Source: Tetrastigma voinierianum
Taxonomy: Eukaryota > Streptophyta > Magnoliopsida > Vitales > Vitaceae
Reading direction: 5' to 3'
Assembly: GCA_016808115.1 (NCBI GenBank)
Contig: JAEQBH010006870.1
Location: 1 to 64,000, forward strand
DNA: 64,000 nucleotides
Part shown: piece by piece, positions 10,368 to 20,802 of the stretch
How positions within the stretch are numbered: position 1 is the stretch's first letter
Layout of the letters: the number at the start of each line of letters is the position of its first letter
Program-made: the position numbers and the translations under genes
Notes under the pieces: model-generated
Told to the model about the DNA's origin: nothing
Database searches by the model: none
Seen by the model: the letters and a program-made list of their open reading frames with translations, nothing else

Positions 10368-10666
10368 TGTAATAGTTGATAAGTTGAAGTACTTGTGATC
10401 AACATCATAGGTGAAGAGTTACCTTTTAGCCACTTTTTGAATTCTGGCACGTAGCTGCGAAGTGTTCATCAGCTACGTCTTGCCTTGTTTTGTTTTTACG
10501 GTCGGTTTTATTTTTAGCTAACGATAACCCTTTTTGCAAGTTTGTTTGTGCTATTTGTTGTGTCTCGGTTGTGTAACGGTGTTTATACCAGGAAAAAGAG
10601 ACATCGGGTAGACTACGGAGAATCCGCAGTTGAGTGAGATTGTGAAATCGGTGTGCGATAGACCAA

Positions 10667-12420
10667 ATGGATCCCTTTACGAGGAACAACAGTCAGCCCG
10701 GTACCCGATGAATCCAATAGCTTATAGGTCGATGAGGACCATATACACCCTCTAGAGTTAGTGCTCCTTCTTGCATCATACCTCTATCTTGAAGATGTAG
10801 CGTTGAGGCTACTACTTGGTACCCTACTCCCACATATCATGGTATGGAAAATGAAAATCCATACACACATATAAGGGATTTTGAGGAAGTTTACAACCTT
10901 TAAGGAAGGTATGATGGACATGGATTTGCTAAAGGTAGAAAGCATTTCCATTAACCCTAAGGACAAGGCCAAGATTTGACCAACTCACTAAGGCGAGAAC
11001 CATTAGAGTGGGCTGAACTACAAGCAATTCTTAAGAGTCTTCAGTGCTCATAAGACCAACAATTTGAAGAGACAAATCTACACCTTTGCAGCTCAAGATG
11101 GTGAGAGGTTTTATCAGTGCTGGGAACGATTTATGGAGACTATCAGTGCATGCCCACACCACGGGTTTGATACTTGGATGCTTGTAAACCACTTTTATGG
11201 TGGTATGTTTCCTGCCATGAAACCGTTATTGGAAACCATGTGTGGGGGAGATTTTCTGAGTAAGCATCCTGATGAAGCCATGGATTTTTTAAATTATGTG
11301 GCTGAAACTTCTAAGGGTTGGGATGAAATTTGAACCCAGAAATAGAAAAAATGAATGTGACCACAGGAGTGGGATGTATGCCTTTGTCAGAAGGATTTGG
11401 AAATGAAAGCTAAATTCCACATTAGCTAGGAAGGTAGAAGAGCTTGAAGGCAAGCGACTCCATGAAGTGCAGGCGTGGTGAGAATCTTGCAAATATCCAC
11501 ACTTGATTTCAGTCTGTACACCGAGCGGAGACGGTGTCTGTAAGCCACTTCAGTGGAAAGTTTAGTGAATAATACGTACCCATAGGTCAATATAAGCCTC
11601 CACAACCAAATGCTCCATATGGAAATACCTACAATTCCAATTGGAGGAATCACCCTAACCTCTCATGGAGACCCAATCCCCCTGCCTATGTGCCCCCAGG
11701 TGCCAAACCACAGTTTGGTTCTCAACCTCAACCACAACTACCACCATCCTCCTCTCCTGTGGAACAAGCCATTTTAAATTTGAGTAAGGTGGTGAGTAGT
11801 TTTAATGGAAAAGACAAAAAAAAAGGGATCAATGTGCAAGCGGCACAAAGGATTGATATTGAGAGCACATAGACAAGAGAATAGATGGGCTTGAAACAAT
11901 CTTAATCAGAAAATAGACAGCTTGCAGTATTCAATCACAAAGATCAACAAAATTACGGAAGTCGAGGGAGAGAGGAGGTTCCTTCTCAAACATTACCAAA
12001 TCAAGGAGTGCATGAGGTAGGGTCATCCGGCAGATTCGGGAATGGATGATTGGCTATAATCACTACGAGGTGTGGAAAAGAGGTTGATCAGCCCCATGCT
12101 TAAGCACATTGATGAAACCGGGAAAGGAGAAGAAATGGAGCGAACACATTGTCAGAAAGAGAGGACTCAATGAAATACTTAAATACCACCTCCGTTTCCC
12201 AGGGCTCTAAGAGCTGAAGAGGGCATCGACAGGCAGGTATCTTAGAAGTCCTAAGGCAGGTGAAGGTCAATATACCTCTTTTGGACATCATCAAACAAGT
12301 CCTGCCTATGCAAAGTTTTTAAAGGATCTCGATCTGATCAAGAAGGAACGGGCATTGAGAAAAAGGCATTTTTAGCGAGATAAGTCGATTATACTAAATA
12401 AAGGCAAAAGAATCTAGTCA
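10667..12420 (+). pseudogene. Ath-1 gag, frameshifted
   Basis: This is the Athila-type capsid gene. It starts at an ATG with MDPFTRNN, matched by MDPYEEQP in Ath-2 at 24414. Conserved pieces follow: THI-GIL and TFKEGMMDMDLL (10861-10940), then the retrotransposon-gag core in one open frame at 11064-11333 with YTFAAQDGERFYQCWERF, CPHHGFDTWMLVNHFY and GGDFLSKHPDEAMDFLNY. A Pro/Gln-rich linker (11690-11800) and a SGRFGNG/ITT-type block (about 12030) lead to the protease. Several frameshifts and stops separate the pieces. The leader 10368-10666 between the primer site and this start holds no recognised gene. Confidence 0.8.
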
Positions 12421-12424
12421 AATA

Positions 12425-12860
12425 AGGGATCTGGATCTCCCACAATTTCAGTCAACATAGGTGGGACTAGCATAGACAAGACGCTGCTGGATTTAGGAGC
12501 CGGTGTAAACCTCTTTACTTGTACTCGGTGTCTGACGAGTTAGGTTTGGTGAGACTTAAACCTACGATATCCGCACTTTCATTGGCCGATAGATCGGGTG
12601 AAGATCCTAAGGGGATGGTTGAGGATGTCTTAGTGAAAATAGACAGAGTTACTACCAGTAGATTTTGTAGTGCTCGGCTTGAGCGATAGAGAATATAGAC
12701 CCAGCCATGTGCCAATTATCACAGGGAAGACCATTTACGGCCACTACCAATGCGATCATCAGTGCCCAGAAATGGAGTCATGCAACACATTTAGCAATAT
12801 GACATTGGGCCGAACATATTTCATGAACAACAAGCCGCAATTAATGGGCGAAATCAAGTG
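12425..12860 (+). pseudogene. Ath-1 aspartic protease, frameshifted
   Basis: The protease domain is recognised from SVNIGGTSIDKTLLDLGAGV (12450-12509). Its DLGA is the active-site form usual in Athila proteases. A later block, HVPIITGKTIYGHY to NTFSNMTL (about 12703-12810), matches the better kept HVPIILGRPFLATANAIINC of Ath-2. A frameshift after the active site, near 12515-12540, breaks the frame. No reverse transcriptase follows, which is unusual because protease and RT are normally joined in one pol frame. Confidence 0.75.
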
Positions 12861-13366
12861 ACTAATGATGTGTGCTCGGTGTGTCGAGGATGCGGGGAAA
12901 GGCCCCGAATGTCTGAGTGCGGGATACACTCAACCAAGGTGAAGCAGGTGTTTTGGTTTGCCATCGGTGCTGCGGTAATTACTCGATTCAAATTCAATCG
13001 GTGAGAACGAGTCAGCAATGGGAAATTGACACGAGGAATCGCTCGGGACCCTTTGCTTAGGGGTTGAGAGATCATCCTCCTTGACCTCATGAGTAAATTT
13101 GTGATATTAATTGGTTTTGGGTGTTTTCAAAAAACCGAATTGCGATTCGATAAATTTTGGTTTTATTTTAATTTAGTCAATTTCCATTTTTAGCTATTTT
13201 TATTAAGTTTCCTAATTTAGTAGCTTTCCTGATAAGCAAAATTGTATTTATTTTATATTATCTTATATTAAATTATTAGATATATATTATATCCTAATAT
13301 TAATTTTTATTTTTATTTTTAGTAATATTTTAATTTTCATTTTAATGTTGAACATATGAATTGCAG
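12861..13366 (+). other. Ath-1 spacer in place of RT-RNase H-integrase
   Basis: No pol motif is found here. The first 250 bp align with Ath-2 at 26640-26880 (shared pieces such as AAATTCAATCGG, GAGATCATCCTC and TTTGTGATATT). The rest is very AT-rich, with T-rich runs, and ends TGAATTGCAG|GTGAAGG at 13366, a good plant 3' splice acceptor. Ath-3 has a matching AT-rich stretch ending TTTGCAG|GTG on the minus strand at 45699. This suggests a spliced transcript for the downstream ORF. Confidence 0.55.
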
Positions 13367-15310
13367 GTGAAGGAATTTCGCTATAATAGCGAAATTAGGT
13401 AATGAACTCTTCGATTTTGCCGTTTGGAGATACATAAAGGGAGAGAAGAGAGGAACCATCCGTATTCCGTCGGTTTCTTTCTCCTCCACTGGTGAACCTG
13501 ATTCTCCCGACTGCACGCCCTTAAGCGAGCCACCGGTTCCTCCGTACTTTTGTTCACGGTCTGCCGACGCTACGAGCGTTGCCACTTTACCACCGCCGAC
13601 TATACAACGCCGTACACTAGAAACCGACCACTCCCTTAGGCGCCCCGAACCACGGTTTCACGACTGGTGCCGCGTATTCGAGCCTCCGCGGCGCCGAATC
13701 ACTAGCGGTACCTTTGAGTCCTGCCATTGTAGATGCCAGTCTCTATGCGAGCCAGGCAGCCTGTAGTGCTTACAACTCTCATTTCATCGGTGGAGCCTTA
13801 CTCCGATGTGCGTCTGAATCTGGCTATGGTTCGCAGGTGGAGTCCGCCGACCTCGGGTCGGTGGTGCGGAGCGGAAGGCGGGCCCGAGTTCGGCTCGGTC
13901 GGCTGATACCCGGTTCGGTCCGAGCGGTTTGAAGAGCCTCGGGGGGATTGAGGCGATATCGGACATGGATGGGCCGGGCCGTCGCATTGCCGCGGTAGCG
14001 GATCTGGGAGGCGACCCTCAGCGGGCCCGTGCCGGGCAGGTGAGTCATCCTCATCCGGACCTCAGTGAGTCTCCAGCCACGTCGGCGGTGGCGACCTGCT
14101 ACCGCCTCGATTATCGCCAGCCTCGGGATCGGGAGGCCGTTATTCATCGGGCACCTTTATTCGAGAGGCGTCGCTTCACTCGAGAGACTTCCATGGGGAG
14201 TCATTCTGGCGTCCGGCGTTGATGGGCGATCCATGGTCGGGGACCGATCTGGTGATCGAGAACTACTCTCTACTGCCATTCATGACTCCCAGGCAGTATT
14301 ATTACCCCCGGGTGGTGTTGCGATTTATCATTGATGACTTCCGGGGGCGACTAGTAAAAGCGAGCTTGATTTTACTACTCGGCGATCGCCAGTGTGAGCA
14401 GCCGAGACATTTCATCGGCGTTGAGCTGCGAGCCCGGTGCGAGGCCAGGTCGAGAGGTTATAGAGGCGCCCTCATCCGACTCGGAGAGATGGTCGCGGCC
14501 ACAGCTCGAGACACCGCCACGGCGGGACCCGGTGCTCTTCGGAGCGGCTCGGCCTCATATGCTCGATCGATCACCTATTCAAGACCCGGCCTTTTGCCCG
14601 CTGCAGCATACGTGCCGGCGTAGGGGGACATCTTAGGCGCTTTGTCGGATCTCGGAGGATATTGGTTTAGTCCCTCGACAAGTGATGACCTCCACTGTGC
14701 ACTTCGAGGATAAGGTCCGCAGTAAGGGCTGATTCGGTGATAGTCTCCGGCTGCGATGCCTGACTCTGAGCCATGTCACTCGCCGAGCACTTGGGCTGGA
14801 GAGCCGGATAGAGAAGGAGGATTCGGCGCCCTCGGGTCACACGTCGATGGAGAGAAGCGATGGTCATGCCTATATCTTTTCTCCTCAATGACGGGGACGG
14901 GAGGAGATTTCCGGTTGAGAGGCAAAAGGACTCCCATGAGACCAGAGATGAGTCACGCCCCTGGCCAGGCTTGAGATGGAGAGGAGTCCCGCTGCCGTAT
15001 CGTTTCTCCTCCATCTCCTACTCTACCTACTTCAGCGCGGCCCACTGCTGATACTCTGGCCCATCATTTTACATCACGGCATTCACGGTACGTTAGAGCA
15101 TTTCGGGAGATGGCGGTGTGATGGATGCTATATGTTCATTGGCGGCTGCGGCGGCCTTGCGAGGGACCCGGGGAAGGGTTGGATCTGTGAGCCACTCCTA
15201 GAAGGGCTGTCGCTCCATGCTCCCGAGCGGATCATGACTCACTGGGTCTTCACGTGCTCTGTTCGAGAGGATGAGTCCTTTGCCCGCCGCGAGCCCTCTT
15301 TGAATATGTT
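13367..15310 (+). pseudogene. Ath-1 extra (env-like / plant transposon protein) ORF region
   Basis: This GC-rich region follows the splice-acceptor-like site. Read across frames, it shows blocks of the extra protein often found downstream of pol in Athila-type elements and annotated as 'putative plant transposon protein' or env-like: YYYPRVVLRFI (about 14300-14332), LQHTCRRRGTS (14601-14630) and VHFEDKVR (14697-14720). The order fits the family: N-terminal low-complexity part, the conserved central domain, then a weak C-terminal part. I see no convincing signal peptide or membrane segment, so an envelope role is not supported. Every block is in a different frame, so the copy is dead. The function of this protein is not known to me. 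Confidence 0.55.
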
Positions 15311-16670
15311 GTAATGACCAGCCGAGGTCCCTGAGACCCACCACCACCTTGTGGTGAGGTGGATTAGGTTTCTTTTATGTTTTTTGTATAGTTACCATCT
15401 TTATCAACTGCTACTAATTTTATTAGGATTCATGTAGTAGCCATAGTAGGCAGTGATACTTTGTATGTTTAGCTTTGATATGCATGTACTAGCCATTTGG
15501 CTATATTAAAAGCTTCTCTGATGTTATATACGATATTACACTTTTGCATATCACTTTGTGCCCCACCGTGTATCAATTTTGTTTCAATTGGACGAATTGA
15601 ATTGCTTTAAATTGGACAATTGAATTGCTTTAATTGGACAATTGAATTGCTTTAGTTGGACAATTGAATTGCCTTTAATTGAAAAATTGAAACCTTGCAT
15701 GTTACCTTAATGCTAGACCAATTCCATGTGTGAAGAAATTTTTGGTCAGTTGAAGTTCCATCATGCTCAACCTTGAACATTCCACCTTTAGCTAATTCAC
15801 ACACTGCACATCAGATTGTACCAATAGGCTGTCAAATTATTTGCCTCCTTTCACTTTGCATAGCCGGCCTTAGGCATGTTGGCAACCTAGGATAGGGTTG
15901 TGTTACCCACATTTGAAGACCAATGTAGTCTTCCAAAAAGGAAAAGAAAAGAAAAGCAAAAGAAAAGAAAAGAAGAAAAAGAAAAATAAAAAATTCGTGA
16001 CACTTTTGCCTTGAAACTAGAACACGGTCAGGGGTATATAGCAACCTTTGAAGCCCAATGCCATAAACCTTAATTGGTTGGAGTCATCGACTTAGTGTTC
16101 GTTACACGGGTGAATGGGTGGAGTTTAACGTGTTGTAGGTGCTTAATTCTCGAAGTCCTACGAGGAGTCGGGGTGAAACACAGCAGAGTTTGTGGTAGTG
16201 ATCCTTTTGGCTTGATGCCCTAAACCTTAATTTGTTGGGAGTCATCGGTGGACCCCCGTTACACGGACTTTGGTGAAGTCGAGTTTTGAGCATTGCACCC
16301 TACAAAGTAATCAATAAAAGAAAGAAGAGTGTAGCTTTCCCTATCTAGGTTGTTCAACAGCTTAAGGCCATGCCAGTAGCTAGGTTGGGGGGAGGGAATA
16401 ATTTTGCACTTTATTGGCTCAATCTGGTTATATTAAGAACCATTAGATCTTTAGTAAATTCAGGTTGATTACCATGGATCCCGGATGTTGACCTAAAAAT
16501 TGTTCTTTATATGGTTTTGCTCTCTCATGTCGGTTTTTGTATGGCTTGGCATCATTGTTTCATTTTAAAGAGTAATGTCTATATGTATATACCCTTTTGA
16601 ACCATAAAAACTTTGAAAATCACTTTGCATGCATGCCTTTATTATTTTGCGTGCTAAAGGACTAGCAACG
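15311..16670 (+). other. Ath-1 3' untranslated region with repeats
   Basis: There is no gene here. The stretch holds a tandem repeat (15583-15690), a purine-rich tract of AAAAGAAAAG units (about 15925-15995) and conserved pieces, such as TTGGTCAGTTGAAGTTCCAT and GGTTGGGGG, that recur in Ath-2 at 29166-30440. It ends at the polypurine tract. Confidence 0.7.
15583..15690. repeat. TTGGACAATTGAATTGCTTTAA tandem repeat
   Basis: Four units of 26-28 bp built on TTGGACAATTGAATTGCTTT. Ath-2 keeps fewer than two of these units near 29413-29475. Confidence 0.85.
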
Positions 16671-16687
16671 TGTCGGTTGGGGGAGTG
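16671..16687 (+). other. Polypurine tract of Ath-1
   Basis: GTCGGTTGGGGGAGTG precedes the LTR start TGATTAGTGCC. The same sequence, one G shorter, precedes the Ath-2 3' LTR. Confidence 0.75.
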
Positions 16688-18303
16688 TGATTAGTGCCCC
16701 AGTGCTATTTTGAGCCCTATTCGAGGATGGGTTTGAGTGCTTTGCTAAATCATCTCCAATTAAGCCAATTGGGGTGTTTAGGTCTGTAGTATCACTTATG
16801 CCATTTCGGGGTTATTTTTGGTTATTTTGCGGGTTTTGTATGCAATGGCCATTTGATATCGAGATATGTGCTGAACCATGAAGATTGAAACCATTTTTCA
16901 GCCATCAAACATATCAAAATTCAATGAAGAAATGAAGGCAAAGTGATGAAGGAAGGATGCAGTAGAGATGCAGAACAGGCAACCCAGGAAATTTCGCTAT
17001 GATTGCGAAAATTTCGCTGGGATTGCGAAAATTTCGCAATCCTAGCGAAATTGAGAAATTTCGCTAGGCTAGCGAAATTTCGCTATATAGCGAAAATCAG
17101 CGTGCCCTAGCGAAATTCTTCGGTTCGCTATCTCTAAGAGTATTTAAGCTAGGCTGACGAGGAATTTATTAGCTAAGCGAAGTGGCATAAGCGAAATTTT
17201 ATGTTCGCTATCTCTGTCAATTTCTCTAGGCTAAGCGAAATTTCGCCTCAGGCTACTTCGAAATTTTAGCTACCTGTGAAGTGTCCTGCATGTGAAATTC
17301 CTTACACATCATTTTTGTGTAATTAATGCCAAACGACCCCGTTTTGGTGTATTACCTCCTTGTCCCTTGTTTTAGCCAAAACTTTAGGCTTTCTTATAGT
17401 TTCACACATTGGGTGGTCTATATAAACCCCCATGGTTTTGTAACCCTAAGGATTTTTTTTGGGGAAGCAATCTTTTGGCAACTTTTCATTTATAAAAATA
17501 TCTCCCGCAACTTTCAGTTTAGGTTTTTCTTTTCTCTCTTCTCTCTCCTCTTTCTTTCATTTTCTAGTACGCGAACACCCTCTTGGGGATGATTCGAGAG
17601 ATGCTTGGCTAAACCTCATAACTGAAGAGGAAGATGGCGAAAGCGGTTTTAGGCGGTTCTCGGGTTGTTCTCATGTTTTAAATACTTTCACAGTCTTGTG
17701 TTATGGCTCCGGCTTTTCAAATTAGGGTTGAATATCATTTAATGTCATTACTTTGGTGATACTTACCATGCTTTGAAGTGCAGTGCATACTTATTGTTAG
17801 ATGCTGCTGGTATTCTTTTCTAGATGGCCTTTCTGATGAAATGAGGTTGAGTGCTAGGGTTTGAACATAAAGGGATGTGAATGCATGTTACACAATGTAG
17901 ACTCAAATAAAGATGTTTCTAGGGTTAGGCTTTCTAGTTAAACAAAGATCCGGTTATGGCTTGGACTATAGGTTGCTTGCCATGATGCGAGATAAAACCC
18001 TGAGACACTTATTACCCCCATGTTGTCAAACTAGTGACCTAAACCTTAGAGATTACCTTTTCACACTTCACTTTCGAGTTTTACAATTAATCGGCATCAA
18101 ACAACTACCTTTGTTTTGAAACAAATCTAAATCCAAATTAAAAGCCTCGCCATTTTCCAGCAACGTCGAGTCATTCATAGGATGAAAACCCATCCCGTGT
18201 TCGACCTTGGGCATTGCTATCTGCGCGTTAGCTTGACTACGGCGGTAGGAGAAACAGGGCCTGGGAATTTGTTGATTCGAATCACTACGTTACCCTTAGT
18301 CCC
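16688..18303 (+). mobile_element. Ath-1 3' LTR
   Basis: The LTR starts TGATTAGTGCCCC and is collinear with 8716-10345. Its palindrome array (16983-17300) is better kept than that of the 5' LTR, with GAAATTTC cores at 16988, 17055, 17074 and 17237. The TATA box TATATAAA is at 17419-17426. The last bases, after GATTCGAATCAC, are diverged and lack a clear CA. The end is set by the GAAAG duplication at 18304-18308. Confidence 0.8.
16983..17300. repeat. AGCGAAATTTCGCT palindrome array, 3' LTR of Ath-1
   Basis: Four perfect GAAATTTC cores and two with one extra central base (GCGAAAATTTCGC) lie within 320 bp, ending about 120 bp upstream of the TATA box. Confidence 0.9.
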
Positions 18304-18308
18304 GAAAG

Positions 18309-18659
18309 CGGGTTGTGGCTTTGGTGTTTTAGTTGGATACATGTATTAGAATGTTTTAAACTTTTAATATATGTTGTATAAAGTGAATTATCAACTCTTG
18401 AACCATGATATATATATTTGGTTGGGATATGATTATTGTGAGTATTGATGCAGGGGCCCAAGAGGCCATTTTACTCATTTTAATTGTAGATGGACCTTGT
18501 GTGGCCATATTGAACTGTTTAGGACAGGTTTTGTATTTGGGTAAACTCCCGTGCAAGGGACTCTGCCGATTTTAAATGAAGGTGTCGAGGTGCAGAGCAT
18601 TCCACGAGTATTCCGCGAGTTGACGGGTTGTCAATGGACACCCGGTTTAAGGCGTCACA
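18309..18659 (+). mobile_element. Tekay-L 3' LTR, segment 3 of 3
   Basis: After the right GAAAG duplication the sequence continues CGGGTTGTGGCTTTGG and ends with the LTR-like terminus GGCGTCACA. The nested solo LTR ends in the similar GGCGTGACA. This is the outer right end of Tekay-L. Its own target duplication cannot be tested because its 5' end lies outside the window. Confidence 0.55.
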
Positions 18660-20802
18660 TTTTAACATTTAGATTCAATTATTTAGGATAACGTCTAGAT
18701 ATAATTAATTAGGGAATATAAACAATCAATTATGAAAATCAGATAAGAATTCGGTTTATAAAAATAGGATAAAATGAGATTACTTTAATAAAGTTGTATT
18801 AACAAGGGTAGTTTTGGAAGAAAAGTTGTATTAACAAGGATAGTTTTGGAAATAAAGTGTAAAATACCTACTACTTTTATAAGTAGCATAGATATAGATT
18901 TTTCAATTTGAATTCCCTATATATTTTTATGTTTATTTCTTGAAGTTTTGACGTGATATGTTTCTTGAGGCTTCACTCATGTGGTAAAGGGGGATGGGTG
19001 AATCAAGTTTGTATGTTATTAGAGGACTCAGAGTCCTTACGAGAACAAAATACTACAACATTGAAATTCAAAGTAAATAGATTTCAAAACTTTACATGTT
19101 TACTTTGTATGTTATTAGTTTTACATAAATTCAAAAAAAAAAAAAAGTATTACATAAATTTAATAATAAATAAATAAATTCAAATTAGATTCAACCTAAC
19201 AATCTAAGAAAAATAAAGATAAAAGAATTCTTATTTAAAAATATTTTTTATGATATTAAGATACTTAGTAAACCTCCTGTAATCACTCGTAAACCTTGTG
19301 TAATTACTTGTAAAGATTTAAGTTTTAATTTTAAAATTAATGTTGTAAAAAAAAATTAGTTATTTTAATAAGTATGAAAATTACTTATATCGATGAAAGT
19401 TAAGTTTTAATTTAAAAAATTTGAAATTAATATGGTAAAACGAATTTTTTTTGACATATATTCAATTTTCATTACATCATAGTATTGAACAAATTTGTTC
19501 CATCATTTTCACAGTATGGAGCCCCTCCTCTCTCCTTTTTTGTAGGTCCTGAGCTCTTAACCATTTTAGATGGGTCTTAGGCGTAATAGGCAACAAGGAC
19601 AAAAATATCAATTTTATCGATCGATAAATCGCCAAAATATTGAGTGTCGAGCAACATCGACACCACATTGGCTGCCGAAAGTCAATTGATGAAAATATCG
19701 ATCATAAGTGCTTGCAAAATTATTCTTTTACTAATATTAAATTTTATAAATAAGTCGGGTCTAATTATTTCATTGATAATTTTAAGTCTTTTCTATATCC
19801 AATTTTTTATAATTAATCACTTTGTTAAAATGTAGTAAACTGTCCTTAGGAGTTGAACCTAGGACCCCTCCCCTCTTCTTATGTTATGCATTTTTAAACT
19901 TTGAACGATCTACCAATTGAACAATGGACTTATCAAATATATATAAGTTAAATTTCAAAAAAATCATAAAAATATTATAATGATAATTTTTTTTTACATT
20001 ATTCAATAAATTTAACTTAATTAAGTATAATATTAATGTTAAATATTTCATTTCTTTCATTAATACTTTTCTTAAAAAATTAATATCACTTTATTTTTAT
20101 TTTTTCACATTAATAGTTTATTTTAGAAAAATGCTAAAAAAAATATGGTCAAAAATTAAGTAATTAATCAAATTATAATTTATAAATTAAAACTAATTTG
20201 ATAAGATAAAATATATAGATATAACTTTCTATGAGATAACGTATTAATATTTTTAAAATTAGGAACCTTTAAGAATATAAAGTTTTTAGATAAATCAATT
20301 ATTAAAATAAGTTAATATCAAAATCAAAATGACTTAATTTTTATCTTAATGATAAAACATGTTTTCATAAAAATAACTTTATTTTTTATCATAAATAAAT
20401 ACAAATATATTAATAGAATTTAAGATAATTTTCTATCATTTTCATTTTATCATATTTTTACTCATATTTTTTATATATTCGTAAAATCCAAGTCTACATT
20501 TTGATCCTTGATTAGCAGATCTATTTCTTTTGATAAGTATGAAAATTATTTATGTCGATGAAAATTAATTCGTGATTATATTATTAGGTTTTTCTATAAC
20601 ATATGAATAATATATACGATATCATCTATCCAAGGAAATTAAAAGAAAAACAAATTACTCCCTACCAAAACTCTTATAAAAAACCTTATGCGTTAGATGT
20701 AGTAAAAGGCCATCCTCCATATCTCATATCTCATCATATCTCAACAGGACGAAATAACCCTAGAAAGAGAATTATTTGTCTTGTGCATAAAGCAGGAAGA
20801 AG
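18660..20802. other. AT-rich, probably host, intergenic DNA
   Basis: I find no retroelement motif and no ORF with a recognisable protein. Long A/T runs dominate (for example 19130-19480 and 19920-20500). A tRNA-like relic lies at 19840-19930 on the minus strand. CTTATAAAAAACC near 20671 is a possible TATA box about 130 bp before the kelch-like ORF. Confidence 0.6.
19840..19930 (-). other. tRNA-like relic or SINE head
   Basis: Read on the minus strand, TTCAATTGGTAGATC resembles a polymerase III A box (D arm), and GGTTCAACTCC resembles a B box (T arm), about 50 bp apart. The outer GTCC and GGAC can pair as part of an acceptor stem, and four of five T-stem pairs can form. The anticodon arm does not fold well and the middle is long. 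It is therefore a decayed tRNA or a tRNA-derived SINE fragment, not a working tRNA gene. Confidence 0.35.

Larger units (their letters stand above)
8716..18303 (+). mobile_element. Ath-1: non-autonomous Athila-like retrotransposon
   Basis: This is a structurally complete element: 5' LTR 8716-10345, primer site 10348, gag, protease, a spacer with a splice-acceptor-like site, a GC-rich extra ORF region, polypurine tract 16671-16687, and 3' LTR 16688-18303. It is flanked by GAAAG duplications and sits inside the Tekay-L LTR. Reverse transcriptase, RNase H and integrase are absent. The protease is followed within about 500 bp by the spacer and the env-like region. Ath-2 and Ath-3 have the same arrangement. 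Gag and protease are frameshifted, so the copy is inactive itself. Confidence 0.8.

Noticed and set aside
12861..13366. Possible decayed reverse transcriptase in the Ath-1 spacer
   Set aside because: No RT, RNase H or integrase motif can be read in any frame, and about 500 bp is too short. The stretch aligns with the spacer of Ath-2.
13714..14636. Overlapping plus- and minus-strand ORFs of 70-134 codons in the GC-rich region as separate genes
   Set aside because: High GC gives long chance frames on both strands. Only blocks that fit the extra Athila protein were kept, as one pseudogene.
13367..15310. True retroviral-type envelope gene
   Set aside because: No signal peptide, transmembrane segment or cleavage site is readable. 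'Env-like' is used only for its position.
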